Shown: positions 12,270 to 22,561 of the stretch, one piece after another | Position numbering within the stretch: position 1 is the stretch's first letter | Layout of the letters: every line of letters begins with the position of its first letter | Made by a program: the position numbers and the translations under genes | The notes under the pieces: model-generated | The model's database searches: none | Seen by the model: only the letters and a program-made list of their open reading frames with translations | What the model was told of the DNA's origin: nothing | Assembly: GCF_000346465.2 (NCBI RefSeq) | Contig: NC_034011.1 | Location: 2,441,508 to 2,505,507 of the forward strand | Direction: 5' to 3' | DNA length: 64,000 nucleotides | Source: Prunus persica | Taxonomy: Eukaryota; Streptophyta; Magnoliopsida; Rosales; Rosaceae

Positions 12270-12835
12270 GGCCCCATTCTCTGCCCTCATAGTTTTGTTT
12301 ATGGGAACTCACGAGTAACTTCCCAGTGGGTCACCCATATTGGGATTGCTCTAGCTCCAACTCGCTTAACTTTGGAGTTCCAATGACTCCGAAGTCAATG
12401 AGCTCCCAAAAGGTCTCGTGCTAGATGGAGGCGGGCATGTACATATAAGGCACATCACCATTTCTCCGTTGGTTGATGTGGGATGTTACAATCGAACCCC
12501 CTTAGGGGCCCGACGTCCTCATTGGCACACTCGCACCACATTACATAGTGGCTTTGATACCAAATTGTCACATCGCGGGATCGGATCTGCCGTAGCATGA
12601 TGTTGTCTCCTTTGGCCCCCCTCTCTGCTCTCATGGTTTTGTTTTTGAGAACTCGCGAGCAACTTCCCAGTAGGTCAACCCATCTTGGGATTGCTCTAGC
12701 CCCAACTCGCTTAACTTTGGAGTTCTCATGACTCCAAAACCAATGAGCTTCCAAAAGGCCTCATGCTAGATGGAGGCGGGTATGTACATATAAAGCACAT
12801 CACTCATTCCCGGTTGGTCGATGTGGGATGTTACA
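12270..12835 (-). mobile_element. Cassandra TRIM retrotransposon (one LTR truncated)
   Basis: Terminal-repeat retrotransposon in miniature, lying on the minus strand. The complete LTR is 12566-12835 (TGTAACATCCCACATCG... on the minus strand). A second LTR, about 12270-12490, lacks its far end. Between them lie 75 bp with a primer-binding site tggtatcaaagcc beside one LTR and a purine tract (taagggggttcgat) beside the other. Each LTR contains a 5S-rRNA-like stretch read on the minus strand, with gaagttaagcgag and ccaagatgggttgacc. That is the hallmark of Cassandra. It has no coding capacity and would depend on enzymes of other elements. Confidence 0.8.
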
Positions 12836-13798
12836 ACATATATAGTGAATGGGCTTGTATGCCTCCTAGAATTATATGGTTTTGTGTCCCTTAAGATGTG
12901 AACAAACATTGACTTAAGAGTCAGAGTATTTTCTTGCAGGGTACCTGCCTTTTTCCTCATTGGTGGCAAATGATGAATAGGAGAACTCTCTAGTCAAATG
13001 TTTGGTGGCCTAAAAACAACATAGATTGCCAATGGGTTCCCACCACAGTGGTGATGGATTCCCCCTCCCCCTATGGTACTCAAGATAGAACCCCAGTGGT
13101 GTTTCTTTCTTCCAAAGTAACCAAAAAAAAAAAATATGGATTGGAATATGTCTAATCCTACTAGGGCCAAATGTACTTAGTAGGATTATGAATCCTAACA
13201 AAATGTTGGGATTAAGTTGGATTGGATTATATCTAATCCTTCTAAGCCATGTAATAGCACATTTCAATTATCCAACCCTTTAATCATGTGTAGTACCAAA
13301 CACATCATTTGATTAGTGTTATCATTTCCAGTCAATTGTAATCCAATTAATCCAATCCAATTTTACCTCATATCCAACCCCAGTCACCAAAAATAATCCT
13401 AGACACCAAGGATTTTATACTATATGTATTAAAAAGGTTGAGAAAAAGGCGAGCGGCAGGGGCATCTTCAACCCCTAGGGGAAGTTTTATTTCATAGTTT
13501 ATGAGCCATGGGTTCGGCAACTGCAATAATGTAAAGCGTGATTAGTATGTCTTTTATTTTTTAGCAAGGGTTTCTACTATATTTTAGTATTTTTGATTGA
13601 CGTATTGGTTGAGAATCTATTCTATTGCCATTCGTGTATGGACAAGAAACTTTAACACAATCTATTTTTTAGCTAGGGTTTCTACTAAATTCCAGGGTCA
13701 CAGCTGTTCTGACTAAGCCCAATATGTGCAATAAAGTTTCAGCCATCTATAAAGCTAAACATGATACAATACAAAGCATAACAGAACTACGAGCTAGA
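12836..13798. other. Intergenic, upstream of GDSL gene 3
   Basis: No gene. At 13130-13380 there are repeated AATCC/GGATT phrases in both orientations (tggattggaatatgtctaatcc, then aatccaattaatccaatcc), possibly an old inverted-repeat element. At about 13490-13550 the block tttcatagtttatgagccatggg...gcaactgcaataatgtaaa is shared with the regions upstream of genes 1 and 2. Confidence 0.4.
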
Positions 13799-15362
13799 AT
13801 GGCAGCTATCAGGTTTCAAATCTATATCTTGGCTTTCTGTGCAGGCCTTGTTATTCAAAGCAGCTGCTGCAATGGCCATTCTGGGCTTCAGAAAAAACGT
13901 GCAGCCCTGTTCGTCTTTGGTGATTCACTATATGATGCCGGAAATAATAACTACATAAACACTACCACTGATTTCCAGGCAAGTTGGTTTCCATATGGCG
14001 AAACATTCTTCAGGTACCCAACTGGTAGATTTTCTGATGGGCGTACTATCCCAGATTTCATTGGTAAGAATAATTCTGGGAGTTCTATTGTTATTTTCAA
14101 CATCACACTTGTTTCAGTCATTTCTTGAAAGTTGAAACAACTTAATTTAGTGCTAACTCAAAGCCACTGATAATACAAACACATTACATTCATGTTGCAG
14201 CTGAGTATGCTAAGTTGCCATTTATACCAGTATATTTACAACCAGGGCTCAACGACTATACTTATGGGGTGAACTTTGCTTCTGGTGGAGCTGGTGCTCT
14301 AGTTGAAACCTATCAAGGATCTGTATATGTTCTGGCTTATCATATATTTTCCATTATTAAGACGTTTAGTTACAGTTGCAGCATCTGAATATGTATTTTC
14401 ATCGTGTGAGTAATTCGTGTGCTTGTCCATTAGCAAGACTTGTTTGTGTGATCTCTTTTTTTTTTTTTTTTTTTTTTTTCTTTCAGGTGATGGACCTTAA
14501 AACTCAAATGAGTCAATTCAAGAAGGTGGAGAAGCAGTTGAGACAGAAACTAGGTCATGCAGAAGCCTACACATTGGTATCCGAAGCTGTCTACATAATC
14601 AACATTGGAAACAATGATTATGTTTCCCCATTAGCAACCAATACCAGCCATGAAGAATATGTTGACTGGGTTATTGGCAACCTGACAAGTTGGATAGAAG
14701 TAATAATCATAACTTTTATTTTGGATAAGTAACTTCATCCAAAATTATGAATCCGGAAAGATCTTTTGGATGAGTAACTTGATATACATTTTGTCAGGAT
14801 ATATACCAGAAAGGAGGAAGGAAATTTGCACTTTCAAGCTTGGCACCTTTCGCTTCTATGCCACTCATGAGAACAACTCAACCAGCAGGATCCACCGCAG
14901 GCCCTTCCAGGAAAGAAGTTGCAGCACTTGTGAAACTACACAATAGAGTACTTGCTAAAGTCCTCCTAAAGTTGAAAAAAGAGCTCCAAGGATTTAAATA
15001 CTCAAAGCTTAATCTCTACACTTACCTAAAGGAAAGAATTAATCATCCATTAAAATATGGTATGCATAGCCATGGCATGATGGCACCTTCTCTCTCCTCT
15101 GAGTTATAGTCTCTTTTTAATGTTCCTTTTGTTTTTATTGTGTTGTAAAGGTTTCAAGGAAGGAAAGATGGCGTGCTGTGGCTCTGGTGCATACAGAGGA
15201 ATTTATTCCTGTGGAGGGAAGAGAAGTGTGACTGAGTATCTGTTATGTGACAATGCTACTGAGTTCGTCTTCTTTGACTGTGCCCATCCAACTGAAAGGG
15301 TTAACAAGCAATTGTCCAAGTTATGGTGGAGCAATAACTTGAAGGAGCTATTTGAAGTTTAG
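13799..15362 (+). CDS. GDSL esterase/lipase, GLIP-like (array gene 3)
   Basis: Exons: 13799-14063, 14201-14322, 14487-14699, 14798-15059 and 15151-15362, joining in frame to 357 residues. An in-frame ATG exists 25 codons upstream at 13724, but 13799 gives the same MAxxRFQIYILAF signal peptide as the paralogues and is preferred. Ser43 lies in FVFGDSLYDAGNNNY, Asn172 in GNNDY (usual GSNDY), and Asp330/His333 in DCAHPTE. Intron 2 ends in a very long T-run before the acceptor. Exon 3 is 18 bp shorter than in genes 1, 2 and 5, a feature shared with genes 6 and 7, so the array has two structural subtypes. Secreted ester hydrolase, substrate unknown. Confidence 0.9.
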
Positions 15363-15847
15363 ACAAAATGTGGCTCGATACTTTCATAAGCAATTGCAGA
15401 CCCAATTTCTGTTTCGAAATAAATTAAAAGTTTGATATGTTACCCGTTATTTAAGTATTCGTAACTTTCTCAGAGATGTTTTTGCTTTTTCCGAAATTAA
15501 TAAAGCCTGTAAGACATGAAGAATAAATACTAATAAAGCCGGTAAGCAAATTGTTAGAGTTATTGTCTTGTTTTGACAAATGGTTATTATTTTAGGTTTG
15601 TTAAACTATTTGTTTGTGTTCAGAAAGGAAGGATAAATTATGAAAATAAGGATGCCATCATATATATATGGGGCCAATCAACATAAAAATAATAATTACC
15701 ATTTATTAAGTAATATAATGTATGAAGATTATTAAAATATTTAATTATTCACTAAAGAAATAATAATTAAAACATAATTACAAATGAAAGTAAGTAAATA
15801 AGGCTAAGATATTATTTAATTAATAAAAAAGAAAATTCTAAAAAGGA
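15363..15847. other. 3' flank of GDSL gene 3
   Basis: Terminal untranslated region and AT-rich DNA. The stretch at about 15680-15830 (aataataattaccatttattaag...aataaggctaagatattattta) is repeated directly at about 16165-16310, so the palindromic array between them is bracketed by two copies of the same flank. Confidence 0.5.
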
Positions 15848-16060
15848 TATTTTAAGCGTATAATAGAGTATAGCAGCGGCTATACTCTATAAATAGAATA
15901 TTTTAGCAGTATAGCCGATCGGCTATACTATAGATTTTAACCGTACCACCGGGCGGCTATAGTCTTTAAATAGAATAATATAAAAGTATAGCCCCGCGGC
16001 TATACTCTATAAATAGAATATTTCAAACGTATAGCCGCTCGGCTATACCCTTTGAATAGC
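15848..16060. repeat. Palindromic tatagcc/ggctata array (locus 1)
   Basis: Four to five units of a self-complementary core such as GTATAGCCGCTCGGCTATAC are joined by a spacer near tctataaatagaatatttt. The same motif forms larger or smaller arrays at 41460-41975, 44045-44160 and 48535-48560. No protein frame runs through it. Confidence 0.75.
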
Positions 16061-16745
16061 ATAATTTTCATTTCTCTTTTCTAATTACTTTATTAAGTAG
16101 TTATGTTTTAATTACTATTTACTTAGTGAATAACTAGTATTTAAATATTTTATTAAATAAAAAAATTAAAAATAATAATTACTGTTTATTAAGTAATATA
16201 AATTATGTAGTTAATTAAAATATTTAATTATTCACTACAAAAATAATAAATTAAAACATAATTACAAATGAAAATAATTAAATAAGGCTAAGATATTATT
16301 TATTTACTAAAAAGAAATTTTAAAATAAAAATTTGTTGGACCTAAAGATACTAAACTTATATTTTTTTATTTTTTTAAATCTTTTGCCACGAAGTTTCAT
16401 CGGCACAGGTCTATCCTGGCGAAATTTTCCCAATTAGACATCTACCGACGACATTTTGTCGGCTAGGAAATTTCGTCGGGAGAGTTTTTTTTAATTTTAT
16501 TTTAAAATTATAAATTTTTTAAACATATAAAATTAGTTTCTTTACTTTTATTTTTTGGCCAACTTCTTTAAATATATGCAATTACGTGAATCCAAGTCTC
16601 GAACCAAAAACCCAAGCTTCCGAAATTGTTCCAAAACCTTTCTCAAGCCTCGAACCTTAACCATAAGCTTACTAAGGAGTAGGTACTTTCTCTTCTTTTC
16701 TAATGTGGGGCTCAAGTTCATGTATTTCAATCAAATTCCAACAAG
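16061..16745. other. AT-rich DNA between palindromic array and GDSL remnant
   Basis: Contains an inverted copy, then a direct copy, of the flank sequence seen at 15680-15830. At about 16400-16480 there are gacgacattttgtcgg and aatttcgtcggg phrases of a kind found in plant DNA transposon ends. No gene. Confidence 0.35.
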
Positions 16746-17322
16746 CAGTTGATATTATTGAATCGCGTTGTGACTCAAAGTAAACTTGTCTTCTTTTTCA
16801 CACATACATAACGCATGAAATTTTTTAATACTAATTTCTTCTTTTTCCGATGATTTGTTACAGTTCATGTACAACTTTGTGCTAAAATATTAAAACTATG
16901 AGAGAATATTTGTTTGTGGGAATTTTTTGTGTATTCTTCTCCTTGTAGGAGGTCATATTTATAATACAACGAAACCTGAATGTGAAGTAAATAAAAAATT
17001 CCTAAATCTATTTGCAGTAGGAAATCAGGAATTAAAGTAAATCAATTACAATTATAATAGGAATTCTTGGTGTGTAAGGAAAGTAAGTCAATATCCACAA
17101 GTCACGCCAACACTCCCCCTCACGTTGGTGCATAGATGTCGCCAATGCCCAACTGATCTAGTGAATTGTGGAATGCTTTACTGAAAATCGCATTTGTCAA
17201 AATATCCGCCAATGGATCCTCGGATTTCACAAAATGCGCAATCTGGTCCATGTGTCGGGGTCGTTAGTCGAGAAGTCATAATCTGTGCAGCGGAAGATGC
17301 ATATGATACAGTTGAGTAGGAA

Positions 17323-17600
17323 TTGGGATCGGAATATGAGCCTGAGTCGAGGCCGGAGTCAGAGTTGAAATCGGGATCAGGGTCTAAATCAGAGCCAAAT
17401 TCGGGGTTGGGGTCATCATCAGAGTGGGGGTCGGGGTCGTCTTCGGAGTTGGGGTCGGGGTCGGGGTCGAGGTCGTCTTCGGAGTCGGGGTCGGGGTCGT
17501 CTTCGGAGTCAGGGTCGGGGTCGTTGTCGTCATAGTCAGAGTCGGGGTCGGGGTCGTCAAAAGAGGATCCTGATTCTGGATTAGGTTCGGGGTAAAAGTC
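17323..17600 (-). repeat. GGGTCG-rich repeat inside the Copia derivative
   Basis: Low-complexity repeats of gggtcggggtcgtcttcggag. One minus-strand frame reads as a run of Asp-Pro, Asp-Ser and Glu-Asp, plausibly the expanded acidic linker between integrase and RT of the parent element. The Ser/Gly frame on the plus strand is a shadow. Confidence 0.5.
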
Positions 17601-17984
17601 TGCATCTATAGGAGCGGAGCCATCTGGGCACTCAACTCAACGATGGTTGGTGGAGAATGAGAGAATGAGTCGGTGGTGCTACCTCTATGAGGGTTGAAAA
17701 AATCATCAACCCCCATAACACTAAATAAAATAATCTCTATTACAATAGGACAAAATATAATTGGTAAGTAACCAAAATTCTAATGAAATAAGGACTCGCC
17801 AACACTCCCCCTCAAGTTGGGCAAAGATATTTCGCAGGCCCAACTTGACAAGCGAGTCACAGGACACCATACTTGAGAAACACCAATTGTAGAGAAGATC
17901 TTTTAGTCAACCACGAGTGAAACAAGTGACAAACTAAAACAAAGTTCACAGCGGAAATACAAGAGCAAACCCTAAAAAATAGGG

Positions 17985-18180
17985 CACATAGCAAAACACA
18001 GAAACCCTGTGAGCACGGGTGTAGATAAGGCAGAACACAGAAACCCTGTGAGCACGGCAGTAGGTAAGGCAGAACACAGAAACTGTGTGAGCACAGCAAT
18101 TGATAAGGCAGAACACAGAAACCCTGTGAGCACGGCAATAGGTAAGGCAGAACACCGAAACCCCATGAGCACGGCAGTGG
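17985..18180. repeat. 39-bp tandem repeat, five copies
   Basis: The unit ggcagaacacagaaaccctg plus tgagcacggcagtaggtaa is repeated five times with a few changes, inside the LTR element near its primer-binding end. There are no spacers, so it is a minisatellite and not a CRISPR array. Confidence 0.85.
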
Positions 18181-19150
18181 CAACAATAAATTCTTCCATA
18201 TAAACTTTAGCTAATTCACTCAGACACAACTTCTCTTCAATCTTCCTCTCCCCTTGAAGAGAAGGGGTCGTCGGAGTCAAGAAATAAGCAACATCTTCAT
18301 GGAAATATGTCAAGGTAATTGGGATAGGTCAATAAACATATCCCTTTCACTCCTCCTCCCCCCCCCCCCCCCCTTCAAGGGGGGAGAAGAGCACTTAAAT
18401 TTCAAGAAGAACACAAGCACAGGTCCCTAGATCGAACTAGGCTCTGATACCATGCTAAAATATTAAAACTATGAGAGAATATTTGTTTGTGGGAATTTTC
18501 TGTGTATTCTTCTCCTTGTAGGAGGTCATATTTATAATACAACGAAACCTGAATGGGAAGTAAATAATAAATTCCTAAATCTATTTGCAGTAGGAAATCA
18601 GGAATTAAAGTAAATCAATTACAATTATAATAGGAATTCTTGGTGTGTAAGGAAAGTAAGTCAATATCCACAAGTCACGCCAACACTTTGTTCTTTGGAT
18701 TATGAATCCGGAAAGATCTTTTGGATGAGTAACTACATATGCATTTTGTCAGGACATATACTGGGAAGGAGGAAGGAAATTTGCACTTTCAAGCTTGGCA
18801 CCTCTTGCTTCTGTCCCAAGCAGAAGAGCAATTCAAGCACGATACACAGGCCCTTCCAAGAAAGAAGTTGCAGCACTTGTGAAACTACACAACAGGGTAC
18901 TTGCCAAAGTCCTCCTAAAGCTGAAAAAAGAGCTCCCATGACTGAAATACTCAAACCTTAATTTCTACACTTACCTAAAAGAAAGAATTAATCATCCATC
19001 AAATTATGGTATACTTTCTGTTATTTGGTTTTTTCATACCCTGATAAGTCATGTCACCTTTCTAATGTTCCTTTTGTTTTTATTGTGTTGTAAAGGTTTC
19101 AGGAAGGAAAGACGGCGTGCTGTGGCTCTGGTGCATACCGAGGACTTTAA

Positions 19151-19391
19151 TTTGGTGTAATTACATGTGCTGCTGTGCATGCTATATACATGGTGAATAA
19201 GCAAATTACTTTTACTTTTGGCTTGAATATTCGTCCTTCATTATTGTTTTCAATCACTTTACGTATGTGGTTAGCGCAGCAACTGTATAGACATTTCAAA
19301 GTCTGTGGGCCCTCTGTATGACTCCAAGAAACTTCATTGTACTACACAAATTTCCGATGGTTTCTTTTTCCACAAGCAAATCAACAAGACC
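19151..19391. promoter_or_regulatory. Promoter region of GDSL gene 5
   Basis: The block from gcagcaactgtatagacatttcaaagtctgtgg to gacctatatatagg is shared, with changes, with the regions upstream of the genes at 28405 and 37634. A TATA box is at 19392. Confidence 0.45.
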
Positions 19392-19399
19392 TATATATA
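19392..19399 (+). promoter_or_regulatory. TATA box of GDSL gene 5
   Basis: TATATATA lies 54 bases before the ATG at 19446. Confidence 0.55.
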
Positions 19400-19445
19400 G
19401 GCGTGAAACACAAGAGAAGGTTATACAAAGCAAACCAGAACTAGA

Positions 19446-21198
19446 ATGGCAAGTTCAAGGCTTCATATATTCATCCTGGCTTTCTGTGCAAGCCTTCTTT
19501 TTCCAAGCAACTGTAGCCATGGCGATTCCGGGCTTCAGGAGAAACGTGCAGCGTTGTTCATCTTTGGTGATTCACTATTTGATGTTGGAAATAATAACTA
19601 CATTAATACTACCATTAGCTTTAAGGCAAATAACTGGCCATATGGAGAAACCTTCTTCAAGTACCCCACCGGTAGAGCTTCCGATGGCCGTCTAATCCCT
19701 GATTTCATTGGTAAGATGTTGTAAACAATACTAAAAGTTTTATATATGTTCTTCAACGCTAGTGATCATGCACATCTCTGATTGCTCAATTTTCCATTAA
19801 TGATGCAGCTAAGTATGCAAAGTTGCCATTCATACCACCATATTTACAACCTGGCTTCAACAACTATACTTATGGGGTGAACTTTGCATCTGCTGGGGGT
19901 GGTGCTCTATCTGAAACTCATCAAGGATTTGTATGGGATCCTCCTTATATATCAGAATTTTGATTTTAGGTTTGAAAAAGCATGTTGCATTGTCCATATA
20001 TGGGGCTGTAGAAGGTGTGAAACCAAAGTTGAGGGCACCCTTTGGAAGCCATGACTTGCTGACTTGATCAATCTCTTCTGAGGAGGGAATCATTGTCGCA
20101 ATGTTAAATTCTAAATGAAAAACCATACATTCTGTTTGGTGGACTCTGCCCCAAAACAGAGACTTCAAAATGTGTACATTTTATCTTAAAATATTGTACA
20201 TGTAATGAAGCAACTTCATGTATAAATTATATATTCTCTATCTCTTTATTAGCATAACTATATATTTCTTGTTTTCAGGTGAAAGACCTTAAAACTCAAG
20301 TGAGTTATTTCAAGAATGTCGAGAAGCAGTTAAGGCACAAACTAGGTGATGCCGGAGCCTACACATTTCTATCAGAAGCTGTTTACTTGATTAGCATTGG
20401 AATCAATGATTATTATACCCCATTCCTAACAAATTCAAGTTTGTTTGCGTCCCACTCACATGAAGAATATGTTGGCATGGTGGTTGGCAACCTGACAGAT
20501 GTGATCAAAGTAAATACATTTATGTCTACTTTCTCAAGAATATACAACACGCATGATTCGTTAATATTCTTCTTCTTTCTAAATTTCGGATGAGTTACTT
20601 CATACACATTATTTCAGGAAATATACAAGAAAGGAGGAAGGAAATTCGGGTTTGCAAATGGGGTTCCTCTCGGTTGTATACCTTCCATGAGAATACTTAA
20701 ACAAGAAAACATAGGTGCCTGCTCTGAAGAAGTTACAGCACTAGTGAAACTACACAGCAGAGTAGTTGCTAAAGGCCTCCTAAAGCTGAAGAGCCAGCTG
20801 CATGGATTCAGATATTCAAATGCAAACTTCTACACTCCCTTAACTGATACAATTAATAACCCATCAAAATATGGTATATATAGACAGAGAACCTCCTCCT
20901 TTAGTTTTGGCTTCTCTTATTCGTTTTAATGTTCCTTTTGTTATTGTTGTTATGCTGTTAAGGTTTCAAGGAAGGAAAGATGGCATGCTGTGGCTCTGGT
21001 CCATACAGAGGAATTATGAGCTGTGGTGGGAAGAGAGGTTCAGAGTTTCAGTTATGTGACAATGTTACTGAATATGTCTTTTTTGACTCTAGCCACCCAA
21101 CAGAAAGGGTTTACCAGCAAATATCCAAGTTATGGTGGAGTGGAAGTCCCAATGTGACTAAGACGAGCAATAATCTAAAGGAGCTGTTTGAAGTTTAG
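19446..21198 (+). CDS. GDSL esterase/lipase, GLIP-like (array gene 5)
   Basis: Exons: 19446-19710, 19809-19930, 20279-20509, 20618-20873 and 20963-21198, joining in frame to 369 residues, the longest copy. The signal peptide MASSRLHIFILAFCASLLF is followed by FIFGDSLFDVGNNNY with Ser43. Asn172 lies in GINDY (Ser of the usual GSND replaced by Ile). Asp333/His336 lie in DSSHPTE. The carboxyl end has an insert SGSPNVTKTSNN before KELFEV, and this longer ending also appears in the exon-5 relics downstream of genes 6, 7 and 9. The long exon 3 groups it with genes 1 and 2. Likely a secreted, active ester hydrolase. Confidence 0.91.
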
Positions 21199-21517
21199 TT
21201 TCATAAGCAATTCTGCATTTTGCAGACAATTTCTGTTTCAAAATAAATTGAACTTTGATGCATCATCTTTGTAAATAAGTATTCGAAACTTAATATACGT
21301 ATTTGATGCTTTATGTAATATAAATCTTGGCACCAAAATAAATGAAGAAAAAGTTGTACTAAATCCTGTAAGTCAGAACTAAGTGCCTATACTTTAGTAG
21401 GCCAATAGACATTAAGCAAATGATGAAGGGGGTCTTTTCCATATTCTGTTTTCAGGTGATTTTTTTAATGTTCCATAGAGGTCAAGATCATCATGAATGG
21501 GGGAATTTAGAAACTTT
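21199..21517. other. 3' flank of GDSL gene 5
   Basis: Untranslated and intergenic sequence resembling the 3' flanks of the other copies (ttctgtttcaaaataaattgaa...gatgcatcatctttgtaa). Nothing else is seen. Confidence 0.4.
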
Positions 21518-21843
21518 AGGGCGTGTTTGATAGGGATGACTATACTAGACTAGCAAAATGCCTACATTTCATGTGCATTCAAGGCATAATATGGATATGT
21601 TGCCTAACTTGGGGGAAGAATAGGGACTATCTATGAGAGGTTGATGACTAAAACTTATCCCCCCTAATCCCCTTGAAAATGGTAGGATCCTGAGGGATAA
21701 GTTTTAGTCATCAACCTCTTATGATAGTCCTCCTTCATCCTCCGAGTTAGACAACAATATCTATATTATGCCTTGATTGCACATGAAATGTAGCCACTTT
21801 ACTAGTCTAGTCTAGTCTGATCTTTCAAAAAAAACGAGGCCTA
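21518..21843. mobile_element. MITE with long inverted arms
   Basis: The first about 150 bp (ttagggcgtgtttga...tacatttcatgtgcattcaaggcataatat) reappear in reverse complement in the last about 150 bp, ending cgaggcctaa. The arms nearly meet in the centre, where aaaacttatcccccc and its complement lie. It has no coding capacity. The exact target duplication is ambiguous because TTA and TAA flank the two ends. Confidence 0.75.
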
Positions 21844-22561
21844 AAATACCAAAACTATTGCCTACACTAGCCAAAACTAACAATACCAACAACACTAGCC
21901 TTTGTGAAGAATTACAACTCAATTAATGTATGTTTGGAAACCAAGAAAAAGAGAGAAAACCAAGTGAAGCAGGGTTCAATTTCTTGCTTTTATTAACCCA
22001 AACAAAGACGTACATCAGATTCAGTTATATAGACTACAGGTTAACCACAACTAGCTTAACAGATCTCAATCTCTAACCATGAACTAACTCTGGTTTAGTT
22101 AGTTGAATTACATTGACTTTGACTTCTAGAAGCATTGGCTGCTTTTCATGAGAAGATTCTTTGGAGGAAGGCTGCTGATGAAACTGAAATTGCAAATTTT
22201 CCATTTATTGACTTTTAGTTCCCAAACTTTGCTGCAGCTATTTTTTTTCATTGGATTATGAATGGTCAACTTAGCAAAAGTTTCTACTGTATAATCTATT
22301 ATTTTGTGATGTGATGTGATCGAAGCTAATAATAGCTGAAAACGTCTTATCCAAGTTGATAATAAAGAAAAAAATTTCTGACTGTATCAATGTATCATGC
22401 TAAGCATCAACCTACTCTCATTTGTGTCATCTTTTTCCTTTTTAGTTGACTTTCCTTGTCTTTTCTTTATGTTATCTGGACCAGGAAGTAATTTCCTTAT
22501 TAAATTGAATTGAAACAGAGAAAAAGATGATATAATGCAAAGTTATACAGAACATACTGGA
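21844..22561. other. Intergenic, upstream of GDSL gene 6
   Basis: No gene. From about 22200 the sequence (gctgcagctattttttttcattggattatgaatggtcaac, then ctttccttgtcttttctttatgttatctgga) matches the upstream regions of the genes at 28405 and 37634, so it belongs to the duplicated unit. Confidence 0.45.

Larger units (their letters stand above)
16880..18685 (-). mobile_element. Copia-derived non-autonomous LTR element with intact ends
   Basis: Two 233-bp LTRs (16880-17112 and 18453-18685, TG...CA) are flanked by the 5-bp target duplication ctttg at 16875-16879 and 18686-18690. The element lies on the minus strand. The sequence beside the right LTR reads tggtatcagagcc on the minus strand, an initiator-Met tRNA primer site, and beside the left LTR lies a purine tract gtgagggggag. 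The minus strand just inside the left LTR still encodes the typical Copia RNase H carboxyl end (ADILTNA... ending IYAPT-stop, about 17113-17240). Gag, protease, integrase and RT are deleted, so it needed enzymes from elsewhere. It sits in intron 3 of the GDSL remnant. Confidence 0.88.
16760..19150 (+). pseudogene. GDSL esterase/lipase remnant, exons 4-5 only (array unit 4)
   Basis: Exon 4 is recognisable at 18753-19008 with its acceptor and donor, but it carries a stop at 18939-18941. Exon 5 starts at 19096 with a 1-bp deletion and breaks off near 19150, before the catalytic Asp/His block. Intron-3-like sequence (from cacacatacat to gtacaactttg) survives at about 16795-16879, and it is split from exon 4 by the LTR element 16880-18685. 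Exons 1-3 are missing, apart perhaps from the last bases of exon 3 near 16775. Non-functional. Confidence 0.88.

Noticed and set aside
17985..18180. Direct repeats resembling a CRISPR array
   Set aside because: Units are adjacent 39-mers without unique spacers, inside an LTR element in a plant genome.
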